Shown: positions 24,536 through 32,393, counted from the first letter of the stretch. The stretch: 64,000 bases of DNA from JAOAFZ01 sp964412815 (GCA_964412815.1 CAYPQF010000032.1:1-64000), one strand, 5' to 3'. Translations and numbers: made by a program. Notes: generated by a model from the sequence alone, not told the origin.

Positions 24536-24790
24536 ATGCTCTACCAAGACACGCTGCGTTTTTTGAAAGCGCAAGATCTAACATTAACAGATGATGAGAA
24601 AGATTGGATCGATCAACTCGTCACCAATGGGCATGTTCGTTTTCCGCGCCTGCTCTATAACCGCTTGACGTGGGCAGAACTGGCTGAGTGGCGAACAAAC
24701 AGCGGCAGCATCCTTACGACACCGCGTCAAGAAACAATCATCCATATTTTGAATCGTTTTGGTAGATTAAATTTAGTAAAAGGAGAGTAA
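24536..24790 (+). CDS. Small helical protein
   Basis: 84 residues from the ATG at 24536. Helical, winged-helix-like order (LTLTDDEKDWIDQLVTNGHV, then RQETIIHILNRFGRLNLVKG). Possibly DNA-binding; not recognised. Confidence 0.6.
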   Translation: MLYQDTLRFLKAQDLTLTDDEKDWIDQLVTNGHVRFPRLLYNRLTWAELAEWRTNSGSILTTPRQETIIHILNRFGRLNLVKGE

Positions 24791-24794
24791 CATA

Positions 24795-24974
24795 ATGATT
24801 CGCAATATTCTTGAATCGCCGTTTTCCATCGTCCTGTTACTGATGGGAATTGCCTATTTCGTCACTGAGATTGCCACCTATCTCGGGCCAGAATTAACGG
24901 CATTGGTACTGGCTATTGTTGTGCTGTGCGCAACTGTGGTTGGCCTAATCTACGTTTACCATGAAAGGAAGTGA
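24795..24974 (+). CDS. 59-residue two-helix membrane peptide
   Basis: A complete frame with AAGGAGAG upstream. Two hydrophobic helices (SIVLLLMGIAYFVTEIA and LTALVLAIVVLCATVVGLIY) and a basic end (HERK). It fills a gap in the operon and has the same plan as its neighbours, supporting a real gene. Confidence 0.65.
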   Translation: MIRNILESPFSIVLLLMGIAYFVTEIATYLGPELTALVLAIVVLCATVVGLIYVYHERK

Positions 24975-24978
24975 TCTC

Positions 24979-25749
24979 GTGACATACTATAAAGTTTTAG
25001 ATTCAGAAGGTCGCTCGTGCAACGGCGGGAACATGCAGTGGTCGCTGCCGCAGTGGGACGATGACTCACAAACATGGATTCCCGGCGAGTGGCATGTGTA
25101 CAACGGCAACCTAGTGATGTGCCAAAGCGGATTTCACTTGACCAACAAACCTTACAATTGGATTCATTGGGGCGGGCGAATTTTTGAAGCAGAATATGCT
25201 GACGAAATACTTGCTGATAACACTGGTAAAATTGTCGTCAAACAGGTGCGGCTCGTGAGTGAAGTGACGCACAAGCAATGGTGGCTTGACGCTATTGAAT
25301 TTATCGAATCTCTCAATACGTTTACTTTTTTTATGAATCACCAAGAGCCGTTACCAAATTGGCTTGTGTTTGAAACACGGGACGCTGCACGGGACGCTGC
25401 ACGGGACGCTGCACGGGACGCTGCACGGGACGCTGCATGGGGCGCTGCACGGGACGCTGCACGGGACGCTGCACGGGACGCTGCACGGGACGCTGCACGG
25501 GGCGCTGCACGGGACGCTGCACGGGGCGCTGCACGGGACGCTGCACGGGGCGCTGCATGGGGCGCTGCATGGGGCGCTGCATGGGACGCTGCATGGGACG
25601 CTGCCCTCTACGTGTCTTATCTTATTGTTAAAGATCTTATTGATCCTCAAATCGTAAATTTTATTGAATTCATGTGGGAGACCTATCGACGCGGCTATGG
25701 TTATCTTGGAACAGTGGGCGAAATTCATTACGTTTACAAACGGCCTTAA
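24979..25749 (+). CDS. GFH-domain phage protein with 12-base Ala-rich repeat array
   Basis: 256 residues from the GTG at 24979 (AAAGGAAG upstream). Residues 1-130 resemble a common phage domain in which a short strand region is followed by a 'C..GFH' motif: EWHVYNGNLVMCQSGFHLT, then RIFEAEYADEI. Residues about 134-209 are 19 four-residue repeats of the form [RW][DG]AA, likely a long helix. A normal C-terminal domain of about 45 residues follows, so the array is internal and must be an extended helical spacer. I believe the N-terminal region is of the DUF7666 type, from memory. Confidence 0.7.
   Translation: MTYYKVLDSEGRSCNGGNMQWSLPQWDDDSQTWIPGEWHVYNGNLVMCQSGFHLTNKPYNWIHWGGRIFEAEYADEILADNTGKIVVKQVRLVSEVTHKQWWLDAIEFIESLNTFTFFMNHQEPLPNWLVFETRDAARDAARDAARDAARDAAWGAARDAARDAARDAARDAARGAARDAARGAARDAARGAAWGAAWGAAWDAAWDAALYVSYLIVKDLIDPQIVNFIEFMWETYRRGYGYLGTVGEIHYVYKRP
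25378..25605 (+). repeat. Tandem 12-bp repeat array (19 units)
   Basis: Units of CGGGACGCTGCA with third-codon-neutral changes (GAC/GGC and CGG/TGG variants). Because the unit is a multiple of three and free of stop codons in every frame, copies can be gained or lost without frameshift. The spurious long reading frames on both strands here are consequences. Confidence 0.9.
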
Positions 25750-25766
25750 TCAAAAGAGAAAGTCTA

Positions 25767-26090
25767 ATGATCCCTGAGCCGAGTTTTATCTTAAATGAAG
25801 TTACGTTTCGTAATATGTATAAGCTGCCGAATTCAAACATCGTTTATGAAGACATCCGTAAGCGTATTGCTAATACTTTTCCTGCGTGGTCTGACCCAAG
25901 ATCGCCTGTTGGCGGCAACATCATGCTGTCAATTGTCGAACTTTACGGGGCAATTTGCGCGTGGCAGGCGACTGCGCCCGAAGGTCTTCCCGTCTATGTC
26001 TTGTGGTTCAAAGACGAAATCGGCAAACGGATGCACCAAAATCCGTTTGAAATCGTCTTAATCGAAGCAGTTGACCGTCCTGTAGCTTAG
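25767..26090 (+). CDS. Unknown small protein
   Basis: 107 residues from the ATG at 25767. Contains MLSIVELYGAICAWQATAPE. Not recognised; ends before a short gap leading to two membrane peptides. Confidence 0.65.
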   Translation: MIPEPSFILNEVTFRNMYKLPNSNIVYEDIRKRIANTFPAWSDPRSPVGGNIMLSIVELYGAICAWQATAPEGLPVYVLWFKDEIGKRMHQNPFEIVLIEAVDRPVA

Positions 26091-26120
26091 TTATTACGAA
26101 TCGTAATAGGGGCGTTTAAA

Positions 26121-26324
26121 ATGTGGAAGCAGCTTAGTGTCGTAGGCAAGATAGTCGTCTTAATGATTGGATATGGAGTCTATTTTTTGTTGTTCGCTGC
26201 CGGACTGCATTTGATCAAGCCAATCGTAGATGAAAAAACGCTTGGGATCATCGTTATGATGGTCTTGTTTATTATGCCAACGGGTATCGCAGGGTTTGTC
26301 TTACTCGAGCATGAGGATGTTTAA
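26121..26324 (+). CDS. Two-helix membrane peptide
   Basis: 67 residues. Helices at about 8-30 (KIVVLMIGYGVYFLLFAAGL) and 40-62 (GIIVMMVLFIMPTGIAGFVL). Uses the shared leader GTTTAAAATG. Overlapping context with the next gene (one base between). Confidence 0.65.
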   Translation: MWKQLSVVGKIVVLMIGYGVYFLLFAAGLHLIKPIVDEKTLGIIVMMVLFIMPTGIAGFVLLEHEDV

Positions 26325-26325
26325 A

Positions 26326-26514
26326 ATGATCACAGTGAGTATCGTAGAACTGCTCTCTATCGGGCTGGCAATCACGCTGCTGCTGGCAGTCGCTTCTGTT
26401 GTTCTGATCTTAGGTGTTCTTTTTGGATCGAAACTGACAGGTTGGCTGGACAATCGCCGTAACCGCCGGATTATCGATCAGATGCACAAAGATCTCGACA
26501 AGTCAGATAAGTAA
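26326..26514 (+). CDS. Single-pass membrane peptide with charged tail
   Basis: 62 residues: helix at about 9-34 (LLSIGLAITLLLAVASVVLI) and a basic then acidic tail (DNRRNRRIIDQMHKDLDKSD). Leader GGATGTTTAAAATG again. Confidence 0.65.
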   Translation: MITVSIVELLSIGLAITLLLAVASVVLILGVLFGSKLTGWLDNRRNRRIIDQMHKDLDKSDK

Positions 26515-26518
26515 TAAC

Positions 26519-26746
26519 AAAGCTAATAGGCAGAATAGCGGGGCAACTGAGCTATCGCGCTAAAAACTATTAGTAACGTATTTCTGGTCTATGAGAATTT
26601 CTTTCCATTGACTCTATAATATATATAGGTGAATGGAAAGAAATTCTCATAAAGAGGTAACTCTACGTTAATAGGTAACAACGGAATTGTAGGGTTCTTC
26701 TGCCAGATCCGCTAGTCAGGCTATTAGTAAAGGTGTTACACAACTC
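26519..26746 (+). other. Gene-free structured region with nested inverted repeats
   Basis: 228 bases without a gene. Outermost CTAATAG (about 26522) pairs with CTATTAG (about 26725); next GGCAGAA pairs with TTCTGCC (about 26699); then TAGCG/CGCTA closes a small hairpin, and the 20-bp-arm palindrome at 26590-26651 sits in the centre. The layout of a multi-branch RNA or an origin-like structure rather than a terminator. The minus-strand reading GCGCGATAGCTCAGTTG recalls a tRNA D arm but no full cloverleaf forms. Confidence 0.55.
26590..26651. repeat. Large palindrome with 20-bp arms
   Basis: TATGAGAATTTCTTTCCATT (26590-26609) pairs perfectly with 26632-26651; the 22-base centre is AT-rich with ATATATA. 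Similar in plan, and in the CTTTCCA of its arm, to the palindrome at 12191-12243. No U tract. Confidence 0.8.
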
Positions 26747-26950
26747 ATGGGAGATAATGCCGCCTTAGGTTTGTTTATCTTGGCGCTTGTTGTGCTGCTG
26801 GCGCTGCTTAGGCATCCGCCGGAACTGCCACCTAAACAAGATATGAAGCCGAAAACAAAAATTCGTAAACCTGTGTCGTCGCGTAAGAGACGTTTACAAC
26901 ATCGTTTAAACAACGATGAAGATGACACCTTACCGCCTAGGAGAAACTGA
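26747..26950 (+). CDS. Single-pass membrane peptide with basic tail
   Basis: 67 residues: short N-terminus, membrane helix (AALGLFILALVVLLALL), then Pro/Lys-rich and Arg-rich stretch (RKPVSSRKRRLQHRLNNDED). Cytoplasmic tail by charge rule. AAAGGTG upstream. Confidence 0.6.
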   Translation: MGDNAALGLFILALVVLLALLRHPPELPPKQDMKPKTKIRKPVSSRKRRLQHRLNNDEDDTLPPRRN

Positions 26951-26951
26951 A

Positions 26952-27287
26952 ATGGCTAAGAAAGATCAACTTATCGTTCGCAGTCATCTGATGAACTGGC
27001 TAATGACTGTGGTTGGTGCGGAAAGCAGCAACAAAACAAAGGTATATGGCAATCACATCTACACTGAAGTCATCATGCTGCGCGCCAATTTCCAGCAATG
27101 GATTGAACCGCTGATCTGCGAAGGCTGCATGATCGATCCAAACTACAATTTTGAGCGCATCGATAAAGACGATACACGGTCGTCGCAAACGGGCGGCGGT
27201 CGTTATCGTTACTTTTTGACCTTTTATAAATACGACAGCAAAGGTTATGATTTTGTTTTGCCTGTACCTCCCGCAGTCAACGACTAG
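26952..27287 (+). CDS. Unknown small protein
   Basis: 111 residues from the ATG at 26952. Helix-rich N-terminus (HLMNWLMTVVGAESSNKTKV), two Cys (CEGC) and a basic Tyr-rich strand (RYRYFLTFYKYDSKGYDFVL). Possibly nucleic-acid binding; not recognised. Confidence 0.65.
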   Translation: MAKKDQLIVRSHLMNWLMTVVGAESSNKTKVYGNHIYTEVIMLRANFQQWIEPLICEGCMIDPNYNFERIDKDDTRSSQTGGGRYRYFLTFYKYDSKGYDFVLPVPPAVND

Positions 27288-27303
27288 ACAAAGGTAGTAG
27301 AGA

Positions 27304-27600
27304 ATGTATGCTGTGATGATTGCTCATAGTTACGAAGATTATGAGATTGCCTATGTTGGGGAGAATTTGGAGCACATCATTGCAAACGAACGAAGTCGAA
27401 TTCGTACAGAGATGGAAGCTTTAAGTTTTTCCATGCTTGAAAAGAGCAAAGTGGAAATTTTTCCAGACGGTGAGCGAAAATTTTCTGTTTGGTCGAAAGG
27501 AACTGCCTATTGTGAAACGCAAACGTGGCGGGCAGTAGGTCAGACAAATACGATAATTAAAGACATTTGGATTATCGAACTTCCTGAAATGCCTACTTGA
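27304..27600 (+). CDS. Unknown small protein
   Basis: 98 residues, beta-alpha pattern (YAVMIAHSYEDYEIAYVGEN), ending just before the promoter at 27597. Its last codons overlap the -35 box. Confidence 0.65.
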   Translation: MYAVMIAHSYEDYEIAYVGENLEHIIANERSRIRTEMEALSFSMLEKSKVEIFPDGERKFSVWSKGTAYCETQTWRAVGQTNTIIKDIWIIELPEMPT

Positions 27601-27625
27601 CAAAACAAAAATAGGGGGCTACAAT
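27597..27625 (+). promoter_or_regulatory. Rightward sigma70-like promoter
   Basis: TTGACA (27597-27602), 17-base spacer, TACAAT (27620-27625). The -35 overlaps the stop of the preceding gene. Drives the 27656 gene and the zinc-ribbon gene cluster. Confidence 0.75.
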
Positions 27626-27643
27626 GCAGACATCTTGTAGCCC
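27616..27643 (+). promoter_or_regulatory. Inverted repeat across the -10 and start region
   Basis: GGGCTACAA (27616-27624) and TTGTAGCCC (27635-27643) form a perfect 9-bp dyad with a 10-base centre. It includes the -10 box, as expected for an operator that blocks RNA polymerase. As RNA, only the downstream half is fully transcribed, so a DNA-binding role is more likely. Confidence 0.6.
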
Positions 27644-27655
27644 ATAGAGGACAAA

Positions 27656-27955
27656 ATGACCGACCAGCTATGGAAAGTTTATAAACCGTTTATAGAACGG
27701 CGTCCGGTTGACATGCGAACAAGGTTACAAATCTTGCAGCAAGAGCCGGATAAGCTTCGAAAACACATGGCGCTCAACTACATCTTTTTTGAAAAGTACA
27801 GCTTGGACGGTGATTGGATTACGTTTCAACTCACCCAAGAGCAATGTCAGCAATGGCAAAGAAGATTGTGGTTGACAGGTCGTGGATTTGCGTCTGCGAT
27901 CTGGATAGTCAAGATTGACCCGATAACTAAATCAGCTAAAGCGAGGTTGTGGTAA
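27656..27955 (+). CDS. Unknown small protein
   Basis: 99 residues, with AGAGGACA upstream. Helical, basic (KPFIERRPVDMRTRLQILQQ). First gene after the 27597 promoter. Confidence 0.65.
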   Translation: MTDQLWKVYKPFIERRPVDMRTRLQILQQEPDKLRKHMALNYIFFEKYSLDGDWITFQLTQEQCQQWQRRLWLTGRGFASAIWIVKIDPITKSAKARLW

Positions 27956-27958
27956 CTC

Positions 27959-28165
27959 ATGGATACGCTTTTAGTAACGCATGTCTTTTTGGGATTTGTA
28001 ATTAAAGTGCTTCTGCTTATTTTGGGCACGTTTAGTTTTTTGGTAGGTTTTATTGGCATCTGGTTTGTTGACCTTAGAGAAGGAACGGAAAAAAGCTATT
28101 TACGCGCAATCGGATTTTTGCTGATCGGTATGTTTTTCATAGCTGTACTGGCATATGCTCGTTAG
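27959..28165 (+). CDS. Two-helix membrane peptide
   Basis: 68 residues: helices at about 10-34 (FVIKVLLLILGTFSFLVGFI) and 47-65 (IGFLLIGMFFIAVLAYA), with an acidic loop (DLREGTEKSYLR) between them. Confidence 0.65.
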   Translation: MDTLLVTHVFLGFVIKVLLLILGTFSFLVGFIGIWFVDLREGTEKSYLRAIGFLLIGMFFIAVLAYAR

Positions 28166-28174
28166 GAGAAGCAA

Positions 28175-28540
28175 ATGGGTAACATGCAGGCATTTTTGGA
28201 TGAGGCTCGTCGTCGCTGGCCGAAAGACAATTTTTCGGCACGGTCTCGCCATGTTTTTGTTTTTGAAGATGGTGAACGACTGGTAATTAACCGAACGGCG
28301 TTCCACCGCCGCGAAGAACTTGTGGAATTGTTGAAACTCGCCCTTGAATACGGCGTGGAAAATGATATACTTAGTCTTGTTCCGGTGCGCCAAAAAGGGG
28401 CGATGCTGGTTTGGCAGCAGAACGTTGACCCAGCGTCCCAAGCATACCCCGACCAGCATCCTTGGTTGATGGTTCTCATCGCATTCATGATTAAGAAATT
28501 CAATTGGACAGCAAAGACCTATGACGACTATTCTGAATAA
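28175..28540 (+). CDS. Unknown small protein
   Basis: 121 residues with AGGAGAAG upstream. Starts with a helix (MQAFLDEARRRWPKDNF). Its end overlaps the next start by 20 bases. Not recognised. Confidence 0.65.
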   Translation: MGNMQAFLDEARRRWPKDNFSARSRHVFVFEDGERLVINRTAFHRREELVELLKLALEYGVENDILSLVPVRQKGAMLVWQQNVDPASQAYPDQHPWLMVLIAFMIKKFNWTAKTYDDYSE

Positions 28541-29969
28541 ATTCGAACTGAATACGATTTACGCATTTCCGGCGAAAGGTTTCGGTGCGGGTCAGTATTT
28601 GACCGCCGAAGGCGTGGCGTATGTTCGTAACTGGATTCGTAAGAATGTCGGGGTGAATGTTACGACAACGGTGATCCAAGAGCAGATCGGCGTTGAACAC
28701 ACGCTTCAATCGAAAGACTCTTTGATCGTCACCAAAGGCTTTGGCACGTTTAAAAATGCGGGCAAGTTTCCGGTGCGTGTGAAAAAGTGGGCATATGAAA
28801 CACAGGGGGTTACACTTGACCCCCTGATTTTATCGCAGCTAGGGTCGTCACTAGAAAATCATTTCATTGGTGGCAGAGAACTCTACTTTGATCTGTATCC
28901 CACAATCGATTGGGACAGCGGCGTTTTCGGTGAGAAGTCAGACGAAGGCGGTTCGTGCTGGTGGACTCAGGGTTGGGTGCGCCGGGTTAGGCGCTACATG
29001 CCGGACGAGATGATCGCGCTGCGCGTGTTTAAGAAGCTCAGTCCGAAAGACGGCGACTATGATGGGCCAGTTTTCTACGACGAATACGCACCTGTTGGGC
29101 GCTGTTGGGCGTTTACGCCAGCGGCGCTTGGCGTCGATCTCGTGGTCTTTTTTAATGCATACGGGCCGAATTTACTTCATCTGGCGGCTCAGTTTGCTCA
29201 AACCGCTTTCGGTAACGTCGAAGGCAGCTATAAGCAGATCGGTCTGTCGAGCAATCCGCTGCCGATCAACAGCAACCTTGGAATTGCGGTAGGCGACCCG
29301 GCGCTGCTTGAGACGGTAGATCGAATTCGGATCGACAACTGGATTGACGAACGCTGCGAGGTCTGCGCTCAACAGGGCGTTCGTCGGGTGGGAGAGTATC
29401 GCGCCGATTTTTCAGCGCGGGAAACGCACCACTTTTGCCCGACTCACTTCAACACACTGGTCATTCAGACGTTCGAAGGATTCTTTGCATGGCGTAGCGA
29501 CTGTGAAGAAATTCTGGTGTGGCTGAGTGAGTTTCATTCTCGTCGGCAGACAATTTGGGTTCGAAAAGACCAGTTAGGCCGCTATCCAGTCTGCCCGGTT
29601 TGCAACCACCGCTATGCAGCAAGTGAGATGAAACAATGTCCGTGCCAGAAAACTAAGCAGACGAAAGAAGGTTTATCCAAAGGTAAGTTTAAGATCATGC
29701 ATGATGCGCCAAAGTATACTAATGCTCCGCAGTCGTATACGCCAATACCTGCCGATTACACAAGCTACGAACAGTATATTTCGGCGCTCCATGATAGGTT
29801 GTTTCCGTCAGAACAACCGTCTGAAATAAACGAAGAAACGTTTGTTGGTCAAGACAGATGGCAGTTTACGCTTTTGAACGGTTCTATTGACGACGTAGAT
29901 ATAGCAATTAGAAATCATATTCGAGAACACCCCTTAGAGAGGGCGGATGATGACGAACTGGAAAATTAA
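28521..29969 (+). CDS. GSCWW-core family protein 1 with zinc-binding tail
   Basis: 482 residues. Core at about 115-240: ELYFDLYPTIDWDSGVFGEK, then GGSCWW, ALRVFKK, APVGRCWAFTP, VVFFNAYG and a final INSNLGIAVG strand. The tail carries two zinc sites: CEVC...HFCPTH and CPVC...QCPC. Proteins at 32394 and 40501 share the core. No characterised domain recognised. It overlaps the metallopeptidase gene that follows by 23 bases, so the two are co-translated. Confidence 0.75.
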   Translation: MTTILNKFELNTIYAFPAKGFGAGQYLTAEGVAYVRNWIRKNVGVNVTTTVIQEQIGVEHTLQSKDSLIVTKGFGTFKNAGKFPVRVKKWAYETQGVTLDPLILSQLGSSLENHFIGGRELYFDLYPTIDWDSGVFGEKSDEGGSCWWTQGWVRRVRRYMPDEMIALRVFKKLSPKDGDYDGPVFYDEYAPVGRCWAFTPAALGVDLVVFFNAYGPNLLHLAAQFAQTAFGNVEGSYKQIGLSSNPLPINSNLGIAVGDPALLETVDRIRIDNWIDERCEVCAQQGVRRVGEYRADFSARETHHFCPTHFNTLVIQTFEGFFAWRSDCEEILVWLSEFHSRRQTIWVRKDQLGRYPVCPVCNHRYAASEMKQCPCQKTKQTKEGLSKGKFKIMHDAPKYTNAPQSYTPIPADYTSYEQYISALHDRLFPSEQPSEINEETFVGQDRWQFTLLNGSIDDVDIAIRNHIREHPLERADDDELEN

Positions 29970-31806
29970 CGGAGTAAAAGTTAATGTTCCTACGCTTCGA
30001 GAAGTTTGCGTAAGTCCAGAGGAGTGGTTTAAACGGTTCGGCGTTTTCGTTCCGTCTACAAACGGCGGCTATATTTATAGGCGCAACGGCGGCAAAATCT
30101 TGGCCGTTGCGCACTTAGATATTGCTACCAACCCAAAGTTAGATCGAACGATTTTCAACGCTTACGAACGTTGGGTTACACCGACAGAGGAACAGCTTAA
30201 AGCAGACCCCGACAGAAAGCCGTATATGGTTCATGTTGTCGAGAACGACAATTTGGACGACCGACTCGGCGCATGGATCATTTTGTATGTTTTGCCTAAA
30301 CTGATCGGCAGCAATAAGTTCGACTTTCTGCTGACCACCAACGAAGAAGTTGGCCGAACGACCGCAAACGATTTCATGCGTGATTGGAATGATTGGACAA
30401 CGGAAGATCGACCAGACTATAATTGGATTGTTCAGTTTGATCGTCGCGGCGAAGACGTAGTGTTGTATGGCTACGACGATTGGGCTAACGGCGCTTGGCA
30501 CAGCGCTTTGGCGAAGTATTTCACGGTTGGCAGCGGTTCATTCTCATGTATTTCCGCGATGGAAGGCATGGGGGTGAAAGGATTTAATGTTGGGATTGGT
30601 TATCATGGTGAACATTCGCCGGGTCACTTCGCTGTTTTAGAACAGACGACTCGCCAGCTGCGCCGTTTTAAAGAATTCTTTAAAGCCAACCAAGAGACTA
30701 AATTTGCGCATACTGCGCGACCAAGGACATATTTTTACTATAGTAATGGTGTTTGTCATACATACTATGACGACGATTATTATAGTGGTTCGTATTCTGG
30801 CACATACGGATCGTCGCCAACGCGCTCCGACACAAGCTATGCGAATCAGATGGCCGAAGACTATGCCAAGTCGCATCAAAAATGTCCAATTTGCGGTCAT
30901 GCGCGAACGTTGTATATTGGGACGGCACACCCGTACCCAATTGGCTGCGCTACCTGTCTGCGTCAGAAACATGAGTTGGCCTATCCAAATTACCAGTTGT
31001 TAGCAAAGTGGACACGTGAATCAGAAACACGCCCCACGAAGAATGACTGCGATTGGTGTGGCCGAACTCAATCTTCTGCGCTTCATGAATTGGAAGACCA
31101 CACAGGCAACATACTTCTGCTATGCGATGACTGCTATGGGGTCGAGATCGACGCAGCTACAAACCTACCGCTGCCGTTCAGACCGGAGACAGGCGGCGAA
31201 GCACTCTTAGATGCTTGCGAAGTCTGTGGTAAAGAATCGTTTTCTAATCTACATTATTACGACCGGACAGAGAACCGGGTTCGCGTACTGTGCGAGGCGT
31301 GCTATTCAATCGGTCTGTCGATGCAGACAGTACCAGATTCGCCGCCGCGCCTGCCGCCACCCAAAGCTGATTCTGAGCTTATTCGTCGCTTAACACAGAG
31401 ATGCTCTCGCTGTCCAGACAGCGCTAACTCGGAAATTTACACAACGCTAACGCATCAAAACGGCGTTAAAGTTCACTTTTGCGAAGAACATTATTGGGAA
31501 TATCGGCAAGATCCAGAAAGCGGCCCGGTATCCGGCCACTGTGATTTTTGTGGTCAACATACCAAAAAGCTTCATCTTGTCTTCGCAAACGGCTACTACT
31601 TCGAAGTTTGTGATAGACATCCGCCCGTTAAGTTAGGCTGGCAGCAGTCGCAATCAACACCCGTGCCGGAGTTAAATACGACTTACTGTCAGAATTGTCA
31701 TAAACCAATCGGGTTGTTTGAGACTATCGCAGTAGAAGACGACCAAGGTAATCCAGCGCTTTGTTTGAATTGTCAAGAAAATGGAGGACAAGGCAATGTT
31801 CAATAA
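29947..31806 (+). CDS. Di-zinc exopeptidase (M28/M42/M20-like) fused to zinc ribbons
   Basis: 619 residues. The N-terminal 245 have the metal ligand order of co-catalytic zinc exopeptidases: His56 and Asp58 in AVAHLD, Asp104/105 in DNLDDRLGAW, Glu133/134 in TTNEEVG, Asp165 in VQFDRRG and His219 or His222 in GYHGEHSPGH. After a Tyr/Ser-rich linker (about 265-300) come about six cysteine knuckles: CPICGH/CATC, CDWCGR/CDDC, CEVCGK/CEAC, CSRC/FCEEH, CDFCGQ/CDRH, CQNCHK/CLNC. It could process a host or phage peptide held by the ribbons. The fold is a confident inference from ligands; substrate unknown. Confidence 0.75.
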   Translation: MMTNWKINGVKVNVPTLREVCVSPEEWFKRFGVFVPSTNGGYIYRRNGGKILAVAHLDIATNPKLDRTIFNAYERWVTPTEEQLKADPDRKPYMVHVVENDNLDDRLGAWIILYVLPKLIGSNKFDFLLTTNEEVGRTTANDFMRDWNDWTTEDRPDYNWIVQFDRRGEDVVLYGYDDWANGAWHSALAKYFTVGSGSFSCISAMEGMGVKGFNVGIGYHGEHSPGHFAVLEQTTRQLRRFKEFFKANQETKFAHTARPRTYFYYSNGVCHTYYDDDYYSGSYSGTYGSSPTRSDTSYANQMAEDYAKSHQKCPICGHARTLYIGTAHPYPIGCATCLRQKHELAYPNYQLLAKWTRESETRPTKNDCDWCGRTQSSALHELEDHTGNILLLCDDCYGVEIDAATNLPLPFRPETGGEALLDACEVCGKESFSNLHYYDRTENRVRVLCEACYSIGLSMQTVPDSPPRLPPPKADSELIRRLTQRCSRCPDSANSEIYTTLTHQNGVKVHFCEEHYWEYRQDPESGPVSGHCDFCGQHTKKLHLVFANGYYFEVCDRHPPVKLGWQQSQSTPVPELNTTYCQNCHKPIGLFETIAVEDDQGNPALCLNCQENGGQGNVQ

Positions 31807-32380
31807 CTTTGACGAAGGCAATCCGCCTGTTGTGCAGGGGGTGGGTAGCTACCCACCCCCGATTGTTACTTCGGGGCAGCATCAACAGCAGAAACAGAAC
31901 AACAAAGGCGGTAATCCGCCCGTTAACGGTATCCCGCAGCCCCAACAGCAGCAGACAAACCGGGACTTTGGACAGGTCTTTCAACATGTTTTCCAGACCT
32001 ATGCGATTGACGGTCAACCTTACTGGTTGCCGTCTACTGTGTATTCGTATGGCAACGGCAACCCGGTCAATGCGTATGTAACGCCGATTGATCAGGGTCG
32101 AATTGCGGGTTACTGCGTGCGTTGGCCGGATGGATCATTTCATATCATTCGTCCTGATCATCCGATGTACGCACAGATCGAAAAAGATTCAACCGATCTG
32201 ACCCTTTGGATCGAACGCGCTAAAGCGGCGCTTAAAGCTCAAAAAGATACAAGCAAGAAACGTCCTAACAAACAGGCGGTTTCAGACGGGACAATCACGG
32301 TCTTGACAAGAGTCCCGCTGTGGGCTATACTTTGGCTCATTGCTTTGACTGCCGCATCCGTTGTCTTGTTTATCCGATAG
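31796..32380 (+). CDS. Tail-anchored membrane protein with Gln/Pro/Asn-rich N-terminus
   Basis: 194 residues from the ATG at 31796, with GGAGGACAAGG upstream inside the previous gene. The first 60 residues are low complexity (QHQQQKQNNKGG). A folded middle follows (GRIAGYCVRWPDGSFHIIRP), then a basic stretch and one C-terminal membrane helix (LWAILWLIALTAASVVLFI). A cytoplasmic protein held to the membrane by its C-terminus. The 24-bp palindrome at 31837-31860 lies in its early coding region. Confidence 0.7.
   Translation: MFNNFDEGNPPVVQGVGSYPPPIVTSGQHQQQKQNNKGGNPPVNGIPQPQQQQTNRDFGQVFQHVFQTYAIDGQPYWLPSTVYSYGNGNPVNAYVTPIDQGRIAGYCVRWPDGSFHIIRPDHPMYAQIEKDSTDLTLWIERAKAALKAQKDTSKKRPNKQAVSDGTITVLTRVPLWAILWLIALTAASVVLFIR
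31837..31860. repeat. Perfect 24-bp GC-rich palindrome inside coding sequence
   Basis: GGGGGTGGGTAG is followed directly by its exact complement, starting 41 bases after the ATG of the tail-anchored gene and encoding QGVGSYPPP. Very unusual to arise by chance in coding DNA; RNA hairpin or protein site. Confidence 0.75.
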
Positions 32381-32393
32381 GAACTTTGCCAAA

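Noticed and set aside
25378..25605. CRISPR-like array
   Set aside because: Units are 12 bp and contiguous, with no spacers.
25331..25728. Long leftward and alternative-frame open stretches across the 12-bp repeats
   Set aside because: They result from a stop-free repeat unit; only the frame continuous with normal sequence on both sides is a gene.
26519..26746. tRNA gene in the structured gap
   Set aside because: A D-arm-like piece exists on the minus strand but acceptor, anticodon and T arms do not form.
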